The notes beneath the pieces are model-generated. The model worked only from the letters and a program-made list of their open reading frames with translations. It searched no databases and was not told the DNA's origin. Both the position numbers and the translations under genes were made by a program. A DNA stretch of 62,000 bases from Mesostigma viride. Lineage: Eukaryota > Streptophyta > Mesostigmatophyceae > Mesostigmatales > Mesostigmataceae. This document shows positions 33,935-44,860 of this stretch, piece by piece. The stretch lies in contig RPFO01000015.1 of NCBI GenBank assembly GCA_009746045.1, forward strand, positions 667,529 to 729,528. Reading direction: 5' to 3'. Each line of letters starts with the position of its first letter. Position 1 is the first letter of the stretch.

Positions 33935-34792
33935 ATGGCTACCAAGGAAGCGTGCTACAAGCAATTCCGGGCAACAAGCAAGTCCATTACAACGTTTGAT
34001 GGGCGGTCTCTGAGGAAATGGGAAGAAATCAAGGCTGTGTTGAAGGCCTTAGCATCGGCCTATTGTGACCTGGTCAAGGTCCTAACTGGAGAGGAGGATT
34101 CGCTAAAGGAGGTCAAGACTGCGCTGCTGGAGGCGGAGGAGCTACTGCACGGAAGGCGTTCTGCTCAAGCAAAGAAGGAGGGCTCCCCTAACGGCCAGGT
34201 TTTCCACACTACTACGAAGAAAAGTGGAGGAAAGAGGCGGTGCAATTACTGCAAGAAGGCCGGGCACGTGGACACCCAGTGCTGGGAGAAGCATCCGGAG
34301 CTGAAGCAAGAACGCAAGAACAAGGCAACGCGACGGAACCAAGCGAGAAAGGAGCACTCACCAGGTGCCAGCGAGGCGCGTATCACCGAGGAGGCTGCGG
34401 AGCGGTCCGGCTTCGTCTTCGCCACCATCGCCGAGTCGCCATCGCCGTCGGATGCTGCTGCACTCACGCAGTATGAAAAGAAAGCACCGACCAGCTGGGT
34501 GCTGGATTCCGCAGCGAGCTGTCACATGACGCCATGCCCGTCGGACTTCGTGTGCCTGCACCCTCATGACAGGGAAATCGCCGGCTCAGGCGGCCAACTG
34601 AAGGCGACAGCCATCGGGACTGTCAAACTGAAGCTGCCGGGTCAGGACGCGGACGTGCACCTCCAAAACGCGCTGCTCGTTCCAAAGCTGAGCACCCGAC
34701 TTTTATCTGTCGGCCAGCTCGTCAAGGATGGCCACAACGTCGACCTCGCCAGCGGGTTGCTGTGCTGGACAGCAGGCCCTGCAGCATCGTGA
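33935..34792 (+). CDS. shortened gag and protease of element D
   Basis: I use the ATG at 33935. The Gag part is only about 70 residues (TFDGRSLRKWEEIK through KTALLEAEELLHGR), consistent with an internal deletion of the usual copia Gag. A zinc knuckle CNYCKKAGHVDTQC follows (34241-34282), then a basic linker and a copia protease start, WVLDSAASCHMTP (Asp codon 34505-34507). The canonical Asp-Ser-Gly is Asp-Ser-Ala here and in D', so the protease is probably inactive. The end (STRLLSVGQL) leads into the pre-integrase region, where a frameshift brings the stop. Zinc knuckle and LTRs would let RNA be packaged and copied by a partner element. Confidence 0.8.
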   Translation: MATKEACYKQFRATSKSITTFDGRSLRKWEEIKAVLKALASAYCDLVKVLTGEEDSLKEVKTALLEAEELLHGRRSAQAKKEGSPNGQVFHTTTKKSGGKRRCNYCKKAGHVDTQCWEKHPELKQERKNKATRRNQARKEHSPGASEARITEEAAERSGFVFATIAESPSPSDAAALTQYEKKAPTSWVLDSAASCHMTPCPSDFVCLHPHDREIAGSGGQLKATAIGTVKLKLPGQDADVHLQNALLVPKLSTRLLSVGQLVKDGHNVDLASGLLCWTAGPAAS

Positions 34793-35598
34793 CGAGGAAC
34801 AACACCTACTTTTTGCCCGCGCGCGGTGCGGACGCAGCGATGGACGCCATCCCAGAGCTGAAATCTTCGGCGACGAGCTTCAAGAACGACGCTGCCTGTC
34901 AAGGGCAGAAAATGGCGAGCAGCGAGCGCAGCATCTCACGTGCCTCGGGACACGCGGCGGAGTGGCTGGCCGTGGGCCTAACGGTCATACTGGCCATGCT
35001 TGCCCGTGTATGCGGGATCGGGGGCGGCCTACTGGGCATTACTCGCACACTGCGTGGCTTTTTATACTCTGCGCCGGCCCAGTGGAAGTTCACGCCAATT
35101 CGAGAAGTTTCCAGCGCAATGGAGAAGTCCGTGTCAGACGCTGAAGTACTTCCAGAAACTGCGGTCCAGAACAGCCCAGTGCAGGCGGAGCGCGTTGTCG
35201 CCGCCAGCATACCAGGTGATACTGGTGCTAGTAACCAAAGTCCGGCGACCAGACCAAAGGCGCGGCGCTCGAACGCTGCCAGCCTAACTGAGGGGGAACA
35301 AATTCGTGACGCGAGGGCGAAATCGACCAAGCTGCCAAATTTTTCCAAGTCCTGGACTGCCAAGTCCGGTGCTGGCGCGAGGCCTCGAGCGAGCCGACCA
35401 CGTGGTGGACAGCGACCTGTCAGCCAAAGTGCTGTCAAGCACCAACGGTCAAGTCGACTGCAAAATGCTGCCAAGGTATCACGTCGGTCAGTTGACGGTG
35501 TTCGGCCAGGCCATGGCATTTGCAATTGCGCTAGCTGCAACGACCCTTGGAAATTGTCGCCCAGGATGCACAGACCCCACTCCTCAAGGTTGCCCTAA
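34793..35598 (+). CDS. second ORF of element D, unknown function
   Basis: An open frame from about 34762 to 35598, overlapping the end of the gag-protease frame. Its first residues (VLDSRPCSIVTRNN) look like the continuation of the copia pre-integrase segment in a shifted frame. After that it has no copia match: a hydrophobic stretch (AVGLTVILAMLARVCGIGGG) that could span a membrane, then a long basic, Ser/Ala-rich tail with a CNCASC cluster near the end. The frame is kept in D' (279 codons) with one 3-nt length change. It may be captured host sequence replacing pol, or chance. Confidence 0.45.
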
Positions 35599-36758
35599 TG
35601 TTTTGTCTGTGGGAAATGAACTTGTATGTCGACTTTTGTGTCGTGTTTGCTGGAAATTGTGAGGCGCCGTAAGCCTGCGTTTTCTGGTTCTTTCTTTGTG
35701 TTCTTCCAGCAATTATGTGTTTATTTTGCCATGCGTTCAGTGGCGATGGCCCACGCATTTGGTATTGTTCCCACGAGACGTTTTCTACGTACCTGGAGTG
35801 TATCTCCAGAGTTTTTGCACGCTATTTGTGGCACTGGTCTGCGGCGTAGTGAAGCGCCGTTGTATCGTCGTCTACGACTTGTTTTCGTAAGTAAAGTGCC
35901 TGTGACGCGTGTGTTATTTTGTTTTGTGCTGAGAGCATTGCTTTTATGCAAGTGTTTACGTCCTTTGTGTCGAGTTCGGCTGTGCATTTCGGCATAGCCT
36001 GTAATGTCGGACGTAATGTTTACTCTCGGGCACTGATTTGTGAATCGTGACCAAGTAATCGTTACTTGTGTTCGCCTTTGTGGCGGTAATGTTTTGCACG
36101 TCCTGTTTTCTTTGCTATGAAGCGCGTTTATCTGTTATGGCCACTGTGTTTTGTGTTGAAGGTTGTATTGCACCTTGTTTGTGTGGCATTTGTTGCCAAC
36201 ATGTTTGTTTGCTCACCCCGTTTAATTGGCGTAAAACGTGATGATGGTGTCGTTTATTTTGTGAGATGGCGTATGTTATGTTGCTCCGTGTGTGTACAGC
36301 ACGTATTGTTGCCGTTACCCTACCTCTATACCGTTTTTTGGGTTAGTTCATAGGGACCTTCTTTGTTGGCATGTGTTGCCGTATTATTATATGTGTGGGA
36401 CTGTGTGCCCCTATTGTGTCCATGGGCATCCGCTTTGAGTGAGGGGGGAATGTAGCATCTAGAGCACTTTTTCCAACTAAGGGTTGGGTATCAGCCATCC
36501 AGGATGGGCAGCTAGTGCGTCGCTGCTAGCTATGGTTGGACACTCATTCGCGTTGCCGGGGGGGGACGGATCAGTGGCGGTAGTGCGGCTCATGACCGCA
36601 TGTTGGAGCTTCAAGCGTTTCACGAGGACGGCATCTTCATTTTTCAGTTGCACTATGCTAGCAACTGGACGGCATGCTACGAGCATGTGGTTAAGGGGGG
36701 TGTTGAGATTCCACCTACCCAGTCATCTCTTGCATTGTGCCCATGTGGCTAAGGGGGG
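35599..36758 (+). other. non-coding 3' half of element D
   Basis: About 1.16 kb without a convincing ORF, shared with D' on the minus strand. Two copies of a TAAGGGGGGTGTT motif (near 36691 and 36750) occur; the second runs into the 3' LTR and is the likely polypurine primer. Confidence 0.55.
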
Positions 36759-37588
36759 TGTTAGGGATATTATATCCACCTGGCCACAATATATCCCAGC
36801 CTGATTTATTTCTTGTTGGATTTATTCCATATGGACTGGGAATTTGATAGCTATGATGAGCTAGATGGAACAGGCTCAATGAGCTGATCAATATTCATGT
36901 GCCATAGTCCTATACTTGGACATGGATGACTTGTACCCTGAGTCAGCCTAGTGGCATCACGTATTTGATTGACAAGTGGTGCTATGGCCTATTGGACAAG
37001 TGTTTGGTCCATGAGCTGACAAGTGTTGGAAGCTCATGATGACACATGTTATCACTTACATGATGACAAGTGGGTAGACTCATTGCATGACACTTGTCAC
37101 TCCAAGGAGAAGAGATGTGTCACTTTATTAATCATGTTATGTGGCACATTATTATGTAGACACTTGGCATCTAGCTATTATGCCAGCTCATTGGATCATG
37201 TCTAGAATGTTCTAGGAATGTTCTAAGAATATGCCAGGAATATTCCTGGAATATGCTGAGAATATGCTGGGAATATGCTAGGAATATGCTAGGATGTTTC
37301 TACAAGCTTCTGTGATGATGTCATTGCTGATGTCATCCTTCCTAGCCTAAAAGGTATAAAAGGAAACTGCCCCCTAAGGGCAGGTACCTCCATTTAACCT
37401 CCATTGAACCTCCATTCAACCTCCATTCAAGTTCTTCTCCAACTATTATATTCTAATAAAGCCATTTATTCTTCCACGTAAATTGTCTTCAACCTCTCTT
37501 TCTTTCAGCACCTGCAAGGTGTGTCGGTAGCAAGGCCAAGCACAAGGCATTGTGTAAAACCCATTAGTCTCCTCTCCTAATCCAAACA
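36759..37588 (+). repeat. 3' LTR of element D
   Basis: 830 bp, collinear with the 5' LTR with about six substitutions and a 4-bp deletion near 37530. It is followed by the CACAT duplication (37589-37593). It ends in the same CCAAACA. Confidence 0.95.
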
Positions 37589-39496
37589 CACATTCAGAGG
37601 AATGTGGGGTTCAAGGTAGAGACCAGCACCGCAGTGCGCAACGGCGTGGTAACCGGCACGGCTTGGGCTACCCATGAGAGGGAGTGTCCGTGTAACCAGT
37701 GCATCGCCACTGTCGAGGCCAGCCTGGCTTACCCGCGCCTGTTGCTACTCCTAGTCCCAGCGCCAGTGCGGGACCACCTTCGGAACTGGTTTCCCCGGTA
37801 CCTCCCTTTGGAGGGGGCATTGCGGGGCGAGAAGTGCCTACGGGAGGGGCAGTACTCTCTCCGGATGGCCTTGGATCGCATCGTTGAGATGGACAACGAA
37901 GACCAAGACAGCGGGAGTGATGGCTATGATTCAGACTACCCTCCCCCACGTTCTCCTCCGCGCGACCCGCGCCCCCGGAACCCTCGTGACCCGCGTGACC
38001 CTCCTCCCTTGGTGGGCGGGCCAGGATACCGTCCCGCCGTGCGCTATGACGCACCCCCGCCTGCGACCGGTTGGGGACGGCACTCCAGTCGGGAACACCG
38101 GTCTACCCAGGCGGTGGCAGGAAGGGGTGAGCGGAGCCGGCCAGCTACACGGCGCGAGCCCGAGCGACCTGTTCCCCGCCGTTCACCTTCGTCGCGGTCG
38201 CGTTCCCAACCCGGCTCCAGGGACGAGTCGTCACCGCCCCCAGCCAGCCATCGGAACGATCAGCAATGGAAGCGGACGTGGGATGCCGCGCGTGAGCTTG
38301 AGCGGGAGACAGAGCGGCGGCGGCGACAGGCGACGATGGAAATCCAGGAGCAGACAGCGCGGCCGCCTGGGGGCGAGCCCTCTGGAGAGGCCTCGGGCGG
38401 GCCCCCGGCTGCGGGCCAACTGGAACCAACCTTCATCGTAGAGTTGGAACCCCGCCCCCGGCCTGGCCGAGCTGGCCCATCTCGTTCCGGGGAGGCACTC
38501 AACGACCCTCCCGGAGCCGAGGCGCCGCCACGCGCCGTGCAGGGACTCAGCGAGACAGGCGTGTTGGTGCCAGCAGAGCCCTCGGTGCCCATAGAGACGC
38601 TCGTGGCCGCCATGCAGAATCAGCAAGAGCTTCTTCAACGGTTGCTGGCTCAGCAGGGTCGCCAGACCGACCAGTCGGCCGACACGTCAGTGGGCAATGC
38701 TGCGGCATCCGGAGCCCCCGGGATATCTTCTGAGGAATGGACGTTGGGGGATTTTATGCGGACTCAGCCGGGCAGAGCGGTGAGATATGGTGGTCCGGGG
38801 CCGCGCACCGAGAAACTCTGTGTGCATTTCGAGGGACCGTCGCTCCAAGCCCCCATTGGAATGTATATGCCCGAGCCTTTGGTCTTTCAAGCCGGGCCCT
38901 GGTGTGCTGTGGACCGTGGGGCATACTGGGAACAGCTGGAGATGACCTTCTCACCACAGATTCCGGTGCCCCTGCCGCGACCCTCCAGCCCGCACCTCCC
39001 CTTCACTGTGGGGCACATCGTGAAGTATGGCACAGAGGACTGGTGGGACTGGCAGTATTATGCGGACGGGATAGGGCACACGGTGGCGCCTCCCAAGGTG
39101 GCCCCAGTGGATGGGCGTGCTTTCCTGGACAAGACGGCGCCAGACTTCGCGTGGACCCTGAAGACTACCTATGATGAGGACCACGTGCGCACCGAGGTAT
39201 TCAAGATGGGGGTGGACTTCGTTAGTGTTCATCGTTGTGGGGTGGTGGACAAGTCGGCTTTGACCCTGATGTTCACTCACCCTCAGTACCTCGCTGGATT
39301 CCTGGCCATGTGGCCCGCGGGCACGTGGGTGGAGCTCTCTCGGGTCGGCCGACAGAAGGTGTCGCCCTATCAGGTGGCCTTCGAGCAGGACCTGCGCTCG
39401 TATCCCGGTAGTCTGATTCAGCATATGACGCCCCTGGGTCGTCAGGCCCTGATCGCGGCCCAGCAACAACGGCGCGCCCACAACGGCGGTCGCTGA
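37589..39496 (+). pseudogene. ORF3 of element C, 3' part
   Basis: This resumes the 32512-33017 frame after element D and runs about 630 codons to a stop at 39494. Its first part has a CPCNQC cluster and a helical segment. A long disordered middle follows, rich in Pro, Arg and Glu (about 37950-38550). The last about 240 residues look folded, with many Trp, Tyr and Pro. I recognise no family, no signal peptide and no clear membrane helix. Total length of about 800 residues is large for an accessory ORF. It may be a structural or nucleic-acid-associated protein; no function is assigned. Confidence 0.6.
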
Positions 39497-39720
39497 GATG
39501 GTTGTGAGAGTTTTATGACGGATAGCGGAATGATCCTGTCATCCTGTTTCATGCTACTACGTCAGGGTTGGTCCTGTGTATCAACCTCTAGAGGAACTGG
39601 TATTACTAACCCGCGGGTGAACCGGGGTTGGGACATAGTACTCTTATAGTAGCGTAGCATACTTGTTTCTTTTCCCACTCTTGTACGGTAGGGACTACCG
39701 ACCCCCGTGGGGGGGAGGAG
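39497..39720 (+). other. 3' untranslated end of element C with polypurine tract
   Basis: A short non-coding stretch ends in GTGGGGGGGAGGAG (39707-39720) immediately before the 3' LTR, the expected plus-strand primer position. Confidence 0.75.
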
Positions 39721-40382
39721 TGTTGCGTGCCGGCCCTTTAGGACGGACGCAACAATGGAATAAATTATATACTTTGGCTTGTTGTCATAGTCCGTAAGAC
39801 TTTGGGACTTATTTCGGGACTTCATTTGGGAATCGTCCCTTAGTCAGGACCTTTGTATGGAACTATGATAGTTTGTGTGATTCGGGCCAGTTATTTTGGG
39901 CCTAGGTTGTTGTATGCGATCTTCTAGGGGCCGGTGCAGTCGCGCCGCGCTGCGTACTTTATAGCTGGTTGAGATATTGTACTCATGCGTGGATTCTGTA
40001 GGTGAGGGTCGATGTCGACCCGAGATATTGTGTGGACTGCATGCTTAGGAAGGTCGGCGCCATGTCGGCGCCCTTTGCCAGCGTAGTGGCAGACCTAGGT
40101 GAAATTGGTCCGAGGACGAGAGTCTCGTCCTCTTGGTTTGATGAATGTAAAGTGCGATGACGCCTTCATATTAAACCTGGGGCAACTATCCATTTGTAAT
40201 TGGTATTGCTAGCCATTATAAGTGTGTATTAATTAGCTTGGCGTCAAGCCGCGATGCCAGATATCTCACGACCCCAGTCGTGAAGCGCAATCTGCATTAG
40301 GTTACCTTGATTATTCCTAATTCCGGCATGGAGGATCTTTCGCTACGTCACTCAGGCTAGGGACCTGGGTTGGCACGTAACA
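39721..40382 (+). repeat. 3' LTR of element C
   Basis: 662 bp, about three substitutions from the 5' LTR. It is followed by GGAGC (40383-40387), the target duplication in ORF2 of element E. Confidence 0.96.
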
Positions 40383-40387
40383 GGAGC

Positions 40388-40466
40388 TGCTGTCATTGGC
40401 AGTGACCCTCGAGTTAAAGCCCGACCGGCTCAGCTATGGCGGTCGGTCACGTTGAGCTTGGGATAA
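40388..40466 (+). pseudogene. ORF2 of element E, 3' part
   Basis: Completes the frame started at 15146: the codon split by element C ends at 40388, and about 25 further codons lead to TAA at 40464-40466. Continuity of the frame across the insertion supports the boundaries of element C. Confidence 0.65.
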
Positions 40467-40786
40467 GGTGAACACAGAGAACTGCTGTCGGAGCTGGCCC
40501 ACCACTGGTTTATGTCTTAGCCAGCAAACCCTATCCGGTTAGCCGTAACCGTGAGACAAGCTAGCCGTCCGTACTGACCCGGATAAGGCCCCGGACTGGG
40601 GCCTAGGTGGCGCCGGCCCTAGGCGCCACCCTTAGACCGGTCGACCGCATCGGACCGCCGGATTATAGCCGGCGGCTGAGCGGACGCTAGCGGAAGGCGT
40701 GCGGACGGACATGGGGAACTCAGAGCCAGATCCTAGGGCTCTAGAGTTACTCAACTCCTCGTGCTTTGCCTGGGACTAGACCTCAC
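40467..40786 (+). other. element E spacer between ORF2 and capsid ORF
   Basis: About 320 bp without a supported ORF. It is GC-rich and contains a strong hairpin GGTGGCGCC...GGCGCCACC around 40606-40630. Whether it is a former coding segment or an internal leader is not clear. Confidence 0.5.
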
Positions 40787-41755
40787 ATGAGTGCTGTGGC
40801 TGTGATGAATGGCCAGAAGCCTCTCAAGCCTCCTGTGGGACAGGAAGAGCTAGACAAGTGGTTGGAGGATATGGAGCTAGTTTCTTGCTCTGTAGATCCC
40901 ACTGTCAACCTTGTGCAATGTGCAGGTATTCCACACATCCACGACTAATAGGGATTCCAGTGAGCGTGTGAGGGACAAGGCTAGGCAAGCTGTCAAGGAC
41001 AAGCTGACTTGGTCTCAGTTCCTAGAGGGCCTACGTCAGGAGTTCTCTGATAAGGTACTCAACCTCACTAATCACTATAAGCTCAGCTATGATACCTTTG
41101 AGATCAAGGGCACGGTAGCTGAGGAGCTGCAGCGGCTCACCCGCATCAGGGAGAAGGGGGCCAAGCATGGCTTCAATCTGACTGACAGAGCAGTGGCAGA
41201 TTACTTCCTGGATCGCATGGGGCTGAGTGTGGATGGGAGAAATGCAGCTAGGATGTTTGCTGATCAGACAGATGGGAAGTGGACAGCCTTGCAAAGGGTT
41301 ATTTTCAATATCCGTCCATCTGACAATGCTGCTTGCAAGGCAATCCAGGTGACTGGTGCCCCTTCAGCCTCCGCTCATCAGGTCCATGGTGATGCCCCTG
41401 GGCAGGGTGCTCAGGGAGATCCAGGCCTAGTAGGCGTCAGAGGGCTAACAGGCGCAGGCAGAATGGTAACCAGGGTGGCAAGGGCCAGCAGCAGGGATCC
41501 AAAGGCAAGGGTCAGCAGCAGGCTGGTGGTCACCAGGGTGGTCAGCAGAACAAGGGTGGCCAAGGGCAAGGCAAGAGCCAGGGCCAGGGCACCCAGGCCA
41601 GTCAGAGCAGCCAGAACCAGGGTGGCCTGAAGAAGGCTGCTGCTGGGAAGGATGACAAGTGCTTTGGATGTGGCAGGACGGGTCATTGGCGACGTGACTG
41701 CCCAGACCAGGCCAAGTCTGCTGGAGCAGGCTCTGGCCAGGTGGGTAAGCCATGA
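40787..41755 (+). pseudogene. gag: capsid and zinc-knuckle part of element E gag
   Basis: Starts at the ATG at 40787 (MSAVAVMNGQKPLK). A frameshift near 40920 moves the reading to a second frame that codes a helical copia-type capsid (LTWSQFLEGLRQEF, then AEELQRLTRIREKG) to about 41400. A Gln/Gly/Lys-rich repeat region follows. The zinc knuckle CFGCGRTGHWRRDC is at 41660-41701 in a third frame, which stops at 41753. At least two indels therefore disable it. This segment corresponds to 5613-6440 of element A. Confidence 0.78.
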
Positions 41756-41761
41756 CTTGAG

Positions 41762-43125
41762 ATGTTGTCCCCTGTAAATAGTCAATCACCCCTAGTGGGA
41801 CGAACAGTTGTACATAGTAATGGGGGTGTCCCTCTTGTGCAGCAGCAAGGGGTTGGGAATGATGAGGTGCTTCCACTCAATGATTGCAATAACGCTGCTG
41901 CAGCAGTGGAATTCCCTGTGCCTGTGGCAGGTGCAGGGTCTCCAGTTGTTGGGGTTGACTCTGGGAGTCAAGCCGCCAGACTGGAAGGACCTGCAGCTTC
42001 TGTGGGAACCGGGGCTGGCTCTGGGAGCCGAGCTACCTTGGAGGAGGTCCCTGGAGCAAGAGAACAGCAGGTGGGTCGTGCTATCCCAAGCACACAGTCT
42101 TTGTCACGTTCCTCTCTGTGCAGCCAGGCTGACAGGGGGTTGAGCTATGCTCAGGCTGGAAACACTCTACACCATATCTTTGGCCACTCTAAGCAGGCAG
42201 AGATGTTTGCTTGGAAGATTCGCAAGGAGCCTTTGCTTGAGGCCTGCAGTGCAGCTGCTCAGAATTGTGTCTGTCAGGAGAATGCTGTTCGCCTCCCACA
42301 GTCCCATGCCAGAGAACCTGCTAGAGAGCGGGGGGATATCCAGGTGGACATCCAACACATCGGGGGCATGTATCTGTTGGTGGGGGTGGATAGGTTTAGC
42401 AGATATAGGTTGCTGACCATTCTTCCTGGAATGCAGGAGCATCAGCTGTTGATGGGTCTCCAGTCTTTGTTGCCAGGCTTTGGGGTGTACACAAAGGTGC
42501 AAGCTGACTTGCAGTTTGACTGCTTGATCAAGCTGGCTGACCAGCTTCCTTGCAAGTTGGTAGTGGTCCCTAGGGAATGCCATGGGCAGCAGGGAGCTGT
42601 AGAGAGATCTATACGTGAAGTAAAAACAGTGGTGCTAGCAGCTAGGAGTGGGCCTGTTGTGGCATCAGCTCTAGAGCGAGCAGCTTGGTGTAAGGGGATT
42701 GAGGAGCAGCTTAACCACAGGGTAACCTAGGTAACCCCGGCTCGAGCCTTACTATGATGGTGTGGCAGTCTCTCCCCTGGCATTGCAGTTTGGTATGCTA
42801 TCACAGGACGTGGTGGCAGCCTGCCTGAAGAAGGCAGACAGGGTGTTCTCCAGGTTGAGGCGTAAGGACAAGGGCTGGAAAATGCTGAGGCCCCAGGTGG
42901 GACTGAGGGTCAGGATGTGGAAGGAACCGTCATTACCAGGCAAGCGTGGCAAGTGGCAAGATGGGCAGGTAACCCATGTTGGAAGAGGCTAACCATTCTT
43001 GTCTGGTGGCTTTGGAGAGTAATCCCAAGCACGTGTACAGGCTATCCTGGGCTCACGTCAAGGAGAGAAGGCCAACTGCAATCTGGCCTGAAGACGGCCC
43101 TGATCCTCCCTTGGAGGGAGATGAG
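41762..43125 (+). pseudogene. integrase region of element E
   Basis: The first frame (41762-42730) has LHHIFGH and a nearby Cys pair (CVC instead of CxxC). The catalytic core has Asp in VDIQHI, Asp in QADLQF and Glu in GAVERSI; spacing is 52 and 31 residues, close to the 52 and 29 of element A. The frame stops at 42728. The C-terminal module (RPQVGLRVRMWKEP, WQDGQVTHVG) is in the next frame to 42992 and then shifts again. A stretch with VDSGSQA (Asp codon near 41957) lies upstream but lacks the other retropepsin features. Confidence 0.78.
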
Positions 43126-43686
43126 CAGGATGAGAGCCAGGCAGCAGATGCTAACCCGCCATGCTTGGATTATGGTCTGTCCTGGATGGATGAGGGTGAG
43201 CAGGAGTCTGCTGAGACGTCTGTCACAAGGCCAGAGGTGGCCAGGGCTGCACCACAGTCCAGGGGGCTGCTTATGGCGGACATCATTCGAGCTCTGCAGA
43301 ACAGCAAGCGTGATCCCAAGGTATCTAAGCTCACGGGATGGGGGTCATGTGGGGCACCAGCACTAGAAGTGGATACCAACTCACAGGTGTCCATTCTAAG
43401 GGTAGAGGATGCTGCAGGCTTGCAGTGGTCATCCCCTAGCTGCCTAGCTGTGTCTGATTTCTCTGGGAATGTGTCCATGAAGATCTTGGGAGAAGTGAGT
43501 GTGCCTATCCTGGGGGTGCCCACCACGTTCAGTGTGGTTGAAGGGTATCAGGGGCCTGCCATTCTAGGTCAGAACTTCTTGTGCTTACCAGGGGTGAGGA
43601 TATCCTCTGAGGAGCTAGCATTAGAGGGCAGGGCCGCCTTCCCTTGCAGAGATATCGCTACTCCCAGGGTCTTAGTGTGGCTGTAA
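43126..43686 (+). pseudogene. protease-like domain of element E, downstream of integrase
   Basis: In the frame 42976-43686, LEVDTNSQVSIL (Asp codon 43372) is followed by a FSGNVSMKILGEVSVPILG strand pair and AILGQNF. The pattern aligns by eye with element A (VDTQAQVSII, ALLGDPF). The Gly of the retropepsin triad is Asn. Two diverged families keeping this domain in this place, each with a substituted triad, argues against decay of one copy. Confidence 0.65.
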
Positions 43687-44860
43687 GGGCTGTGAGGGGT
43701 CTAGAGGCAGAGGGTCCTGATACAAAGGAGCCCATTGCTGGGGACCTGCTGATCCTCCCTACTACGTTTGACCCACGTGAGTTGGGTGTGCAGAGGTACC
43801 AGATCCCAGGAACGAGTCCTGTACCTTGGCGCAAGCTAGTGGAGATGATGCAAAGCCCCAAGATGGCTAAGGCATGGACTCTTGGCTTTGTTGCTTCTGG
43901 GCATGAGTGGATAGTTGCCAACTGTGCAGAGCCTGTGGATGTCCTCCCTGAGGATCACCAGCTGCTCAGGTTGATGTTTGTCCTCAAGCTCAAGGAGGTA
44001 TGGCGTGCAGGTGCCACATGTTAGACCAGTTGTGACTGAGTACCATGGCACTGGACAGTTAGCAGATGAGGAGCTTTACACACCAGGGATGCTGCATGAT
44101 ACATGGAGGATTTTGTTGTGCATTTACTTGTCTTTTCTGCAGAAGGGGATACCCTATAGCTCTGTGTTGGTAGATTTCAAGAGGGCTTTTCTTAAGGGTG
44201 ATCAGCAGGAAGCACAGGATACTTGGCGCACAATACCCCCTTTCTTTGTTAAGGTGCCTGCAGTGTGGAGGGCAGAGCTGAAGACGAGGTATTTGAGGAT
44301 TCTCAAAGGCGTGGAAGGCCTTAGATCGAGTCCCATCATCTGGAGGAAGAGCTTGGAGAAGTACCTCAGGTCTGTCTGTGGTCTCTCAGTCTCTCCAGTT
44401 GATCCTTGTCTGTTTCAGGGTAGCTATGAGGGGCTGCCAGCGTTTGCCTCCCTGCATGGTGATGATCTGCATCTCCTGGGCCATCCCACTTGGCAAGAGT
44501 TGACTCTGGCCAGGATCCAGAAACGGTTTGAACTGGGTAAGATCCAGTACATGGTTGAGAATGAGCCCATGGTGTTTTGTGGAATGCAGGCGACCTTGGT
44601 CCATCAGCAGGGTACATGGTCCATCAAGCTGGAGGGTGGTAAGGATTATCCTCAGCAGATCATAGATGCCTTGCAGGAGCCCATCACCCAGGCCAGATGT
44701 GCAACAATACGAGGTATGTTGGCATGGCTGGCCAGCATTTGTGCTCCTGACCTGTTGGTACTGAGTCGGTTGACCGATTCCCAACTGGTTGAGGTGGGTG
44801 CTGAGAGAGTGGTAGAGGCTGTTCGCATGTCTCCCCCTCTCATGCTGGGTCCTTTGGATT
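43687..44860 (+). pseudogene. reverse transcriptase region of element E
   Basis: The N-terminal part lies in the frame 43644-44024 and the rest in an open frame 43978-45366. VDFKRAFLKGD holds the first catalytic Asp, GVEGLRSSPIIW parallels copia YGLKQAPRAW, VDPCLF follows, and HGDD is at 44455-44466 in place of YVDD. The motif set is copia-like. Only the first part is frameshifted; the catalytic half and RNase H are in one intact frame. Confidence 0.82.

Larger units (their letters stand above)
33018..37588 (+). mobile_element. LTR retrotransposon element D (non-autonomous copia), inserted in element C
   Basis: LTRs 33018-33851 (834 bp) and 36759-37588 (830 bp) begin TG and end CA, with CACAT at 33013-33017 and 37589-37593. 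An initiator-Met type primer site follows the 5' LTR. At 4.57 kb it encodes only a shortened Gag, a copia protease region and a second ORF; no integrase, RT or RNase H is visible. A second copy, D', lies at 45459-49971 with the same content, so this is an established non-autonomous family. The LTRs differ by about six substitutions and a 4-bp indel. Confidence 0.95.
15493..40382 (+). mobile_element. LTR retrotransposon element C (Ty3/gypsy chromovirus)
   Basis: 662-bp LTRs (15493-16154, 39721-40382) begin TG and end CA, with target duplication GGAGC at 15488-15492 and 40383-40387. Element A copy 2 (21826-30344) and D (33018-37588) are nested inside; without them C is about 11.8 kb. Order: LTR, primer site, long leader, hybrid-binding-domain ORF, gag, PR-RT-RNase H-integrase-chromodomain, a large 3' ORF, LTR. 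The LTRs differ by about three substitutions in 662, so insertion is recent. Pol has a frameshift near 31190 besides the A2 insertion, and ORF3 is cut by D, so this copy is inactive. Confidence 0.95.

Noticed and set aside
41945-41980. VDSGSQA in element E upstream of integrase as the real protease
   Set aside because: Only the DSG tripeptide matches; the following strands and the LLG-type segment of a retropepsin are missing, and the region is low-complexity Gly/Ala. Element A has no counterpart. A profile search could still reopen this.
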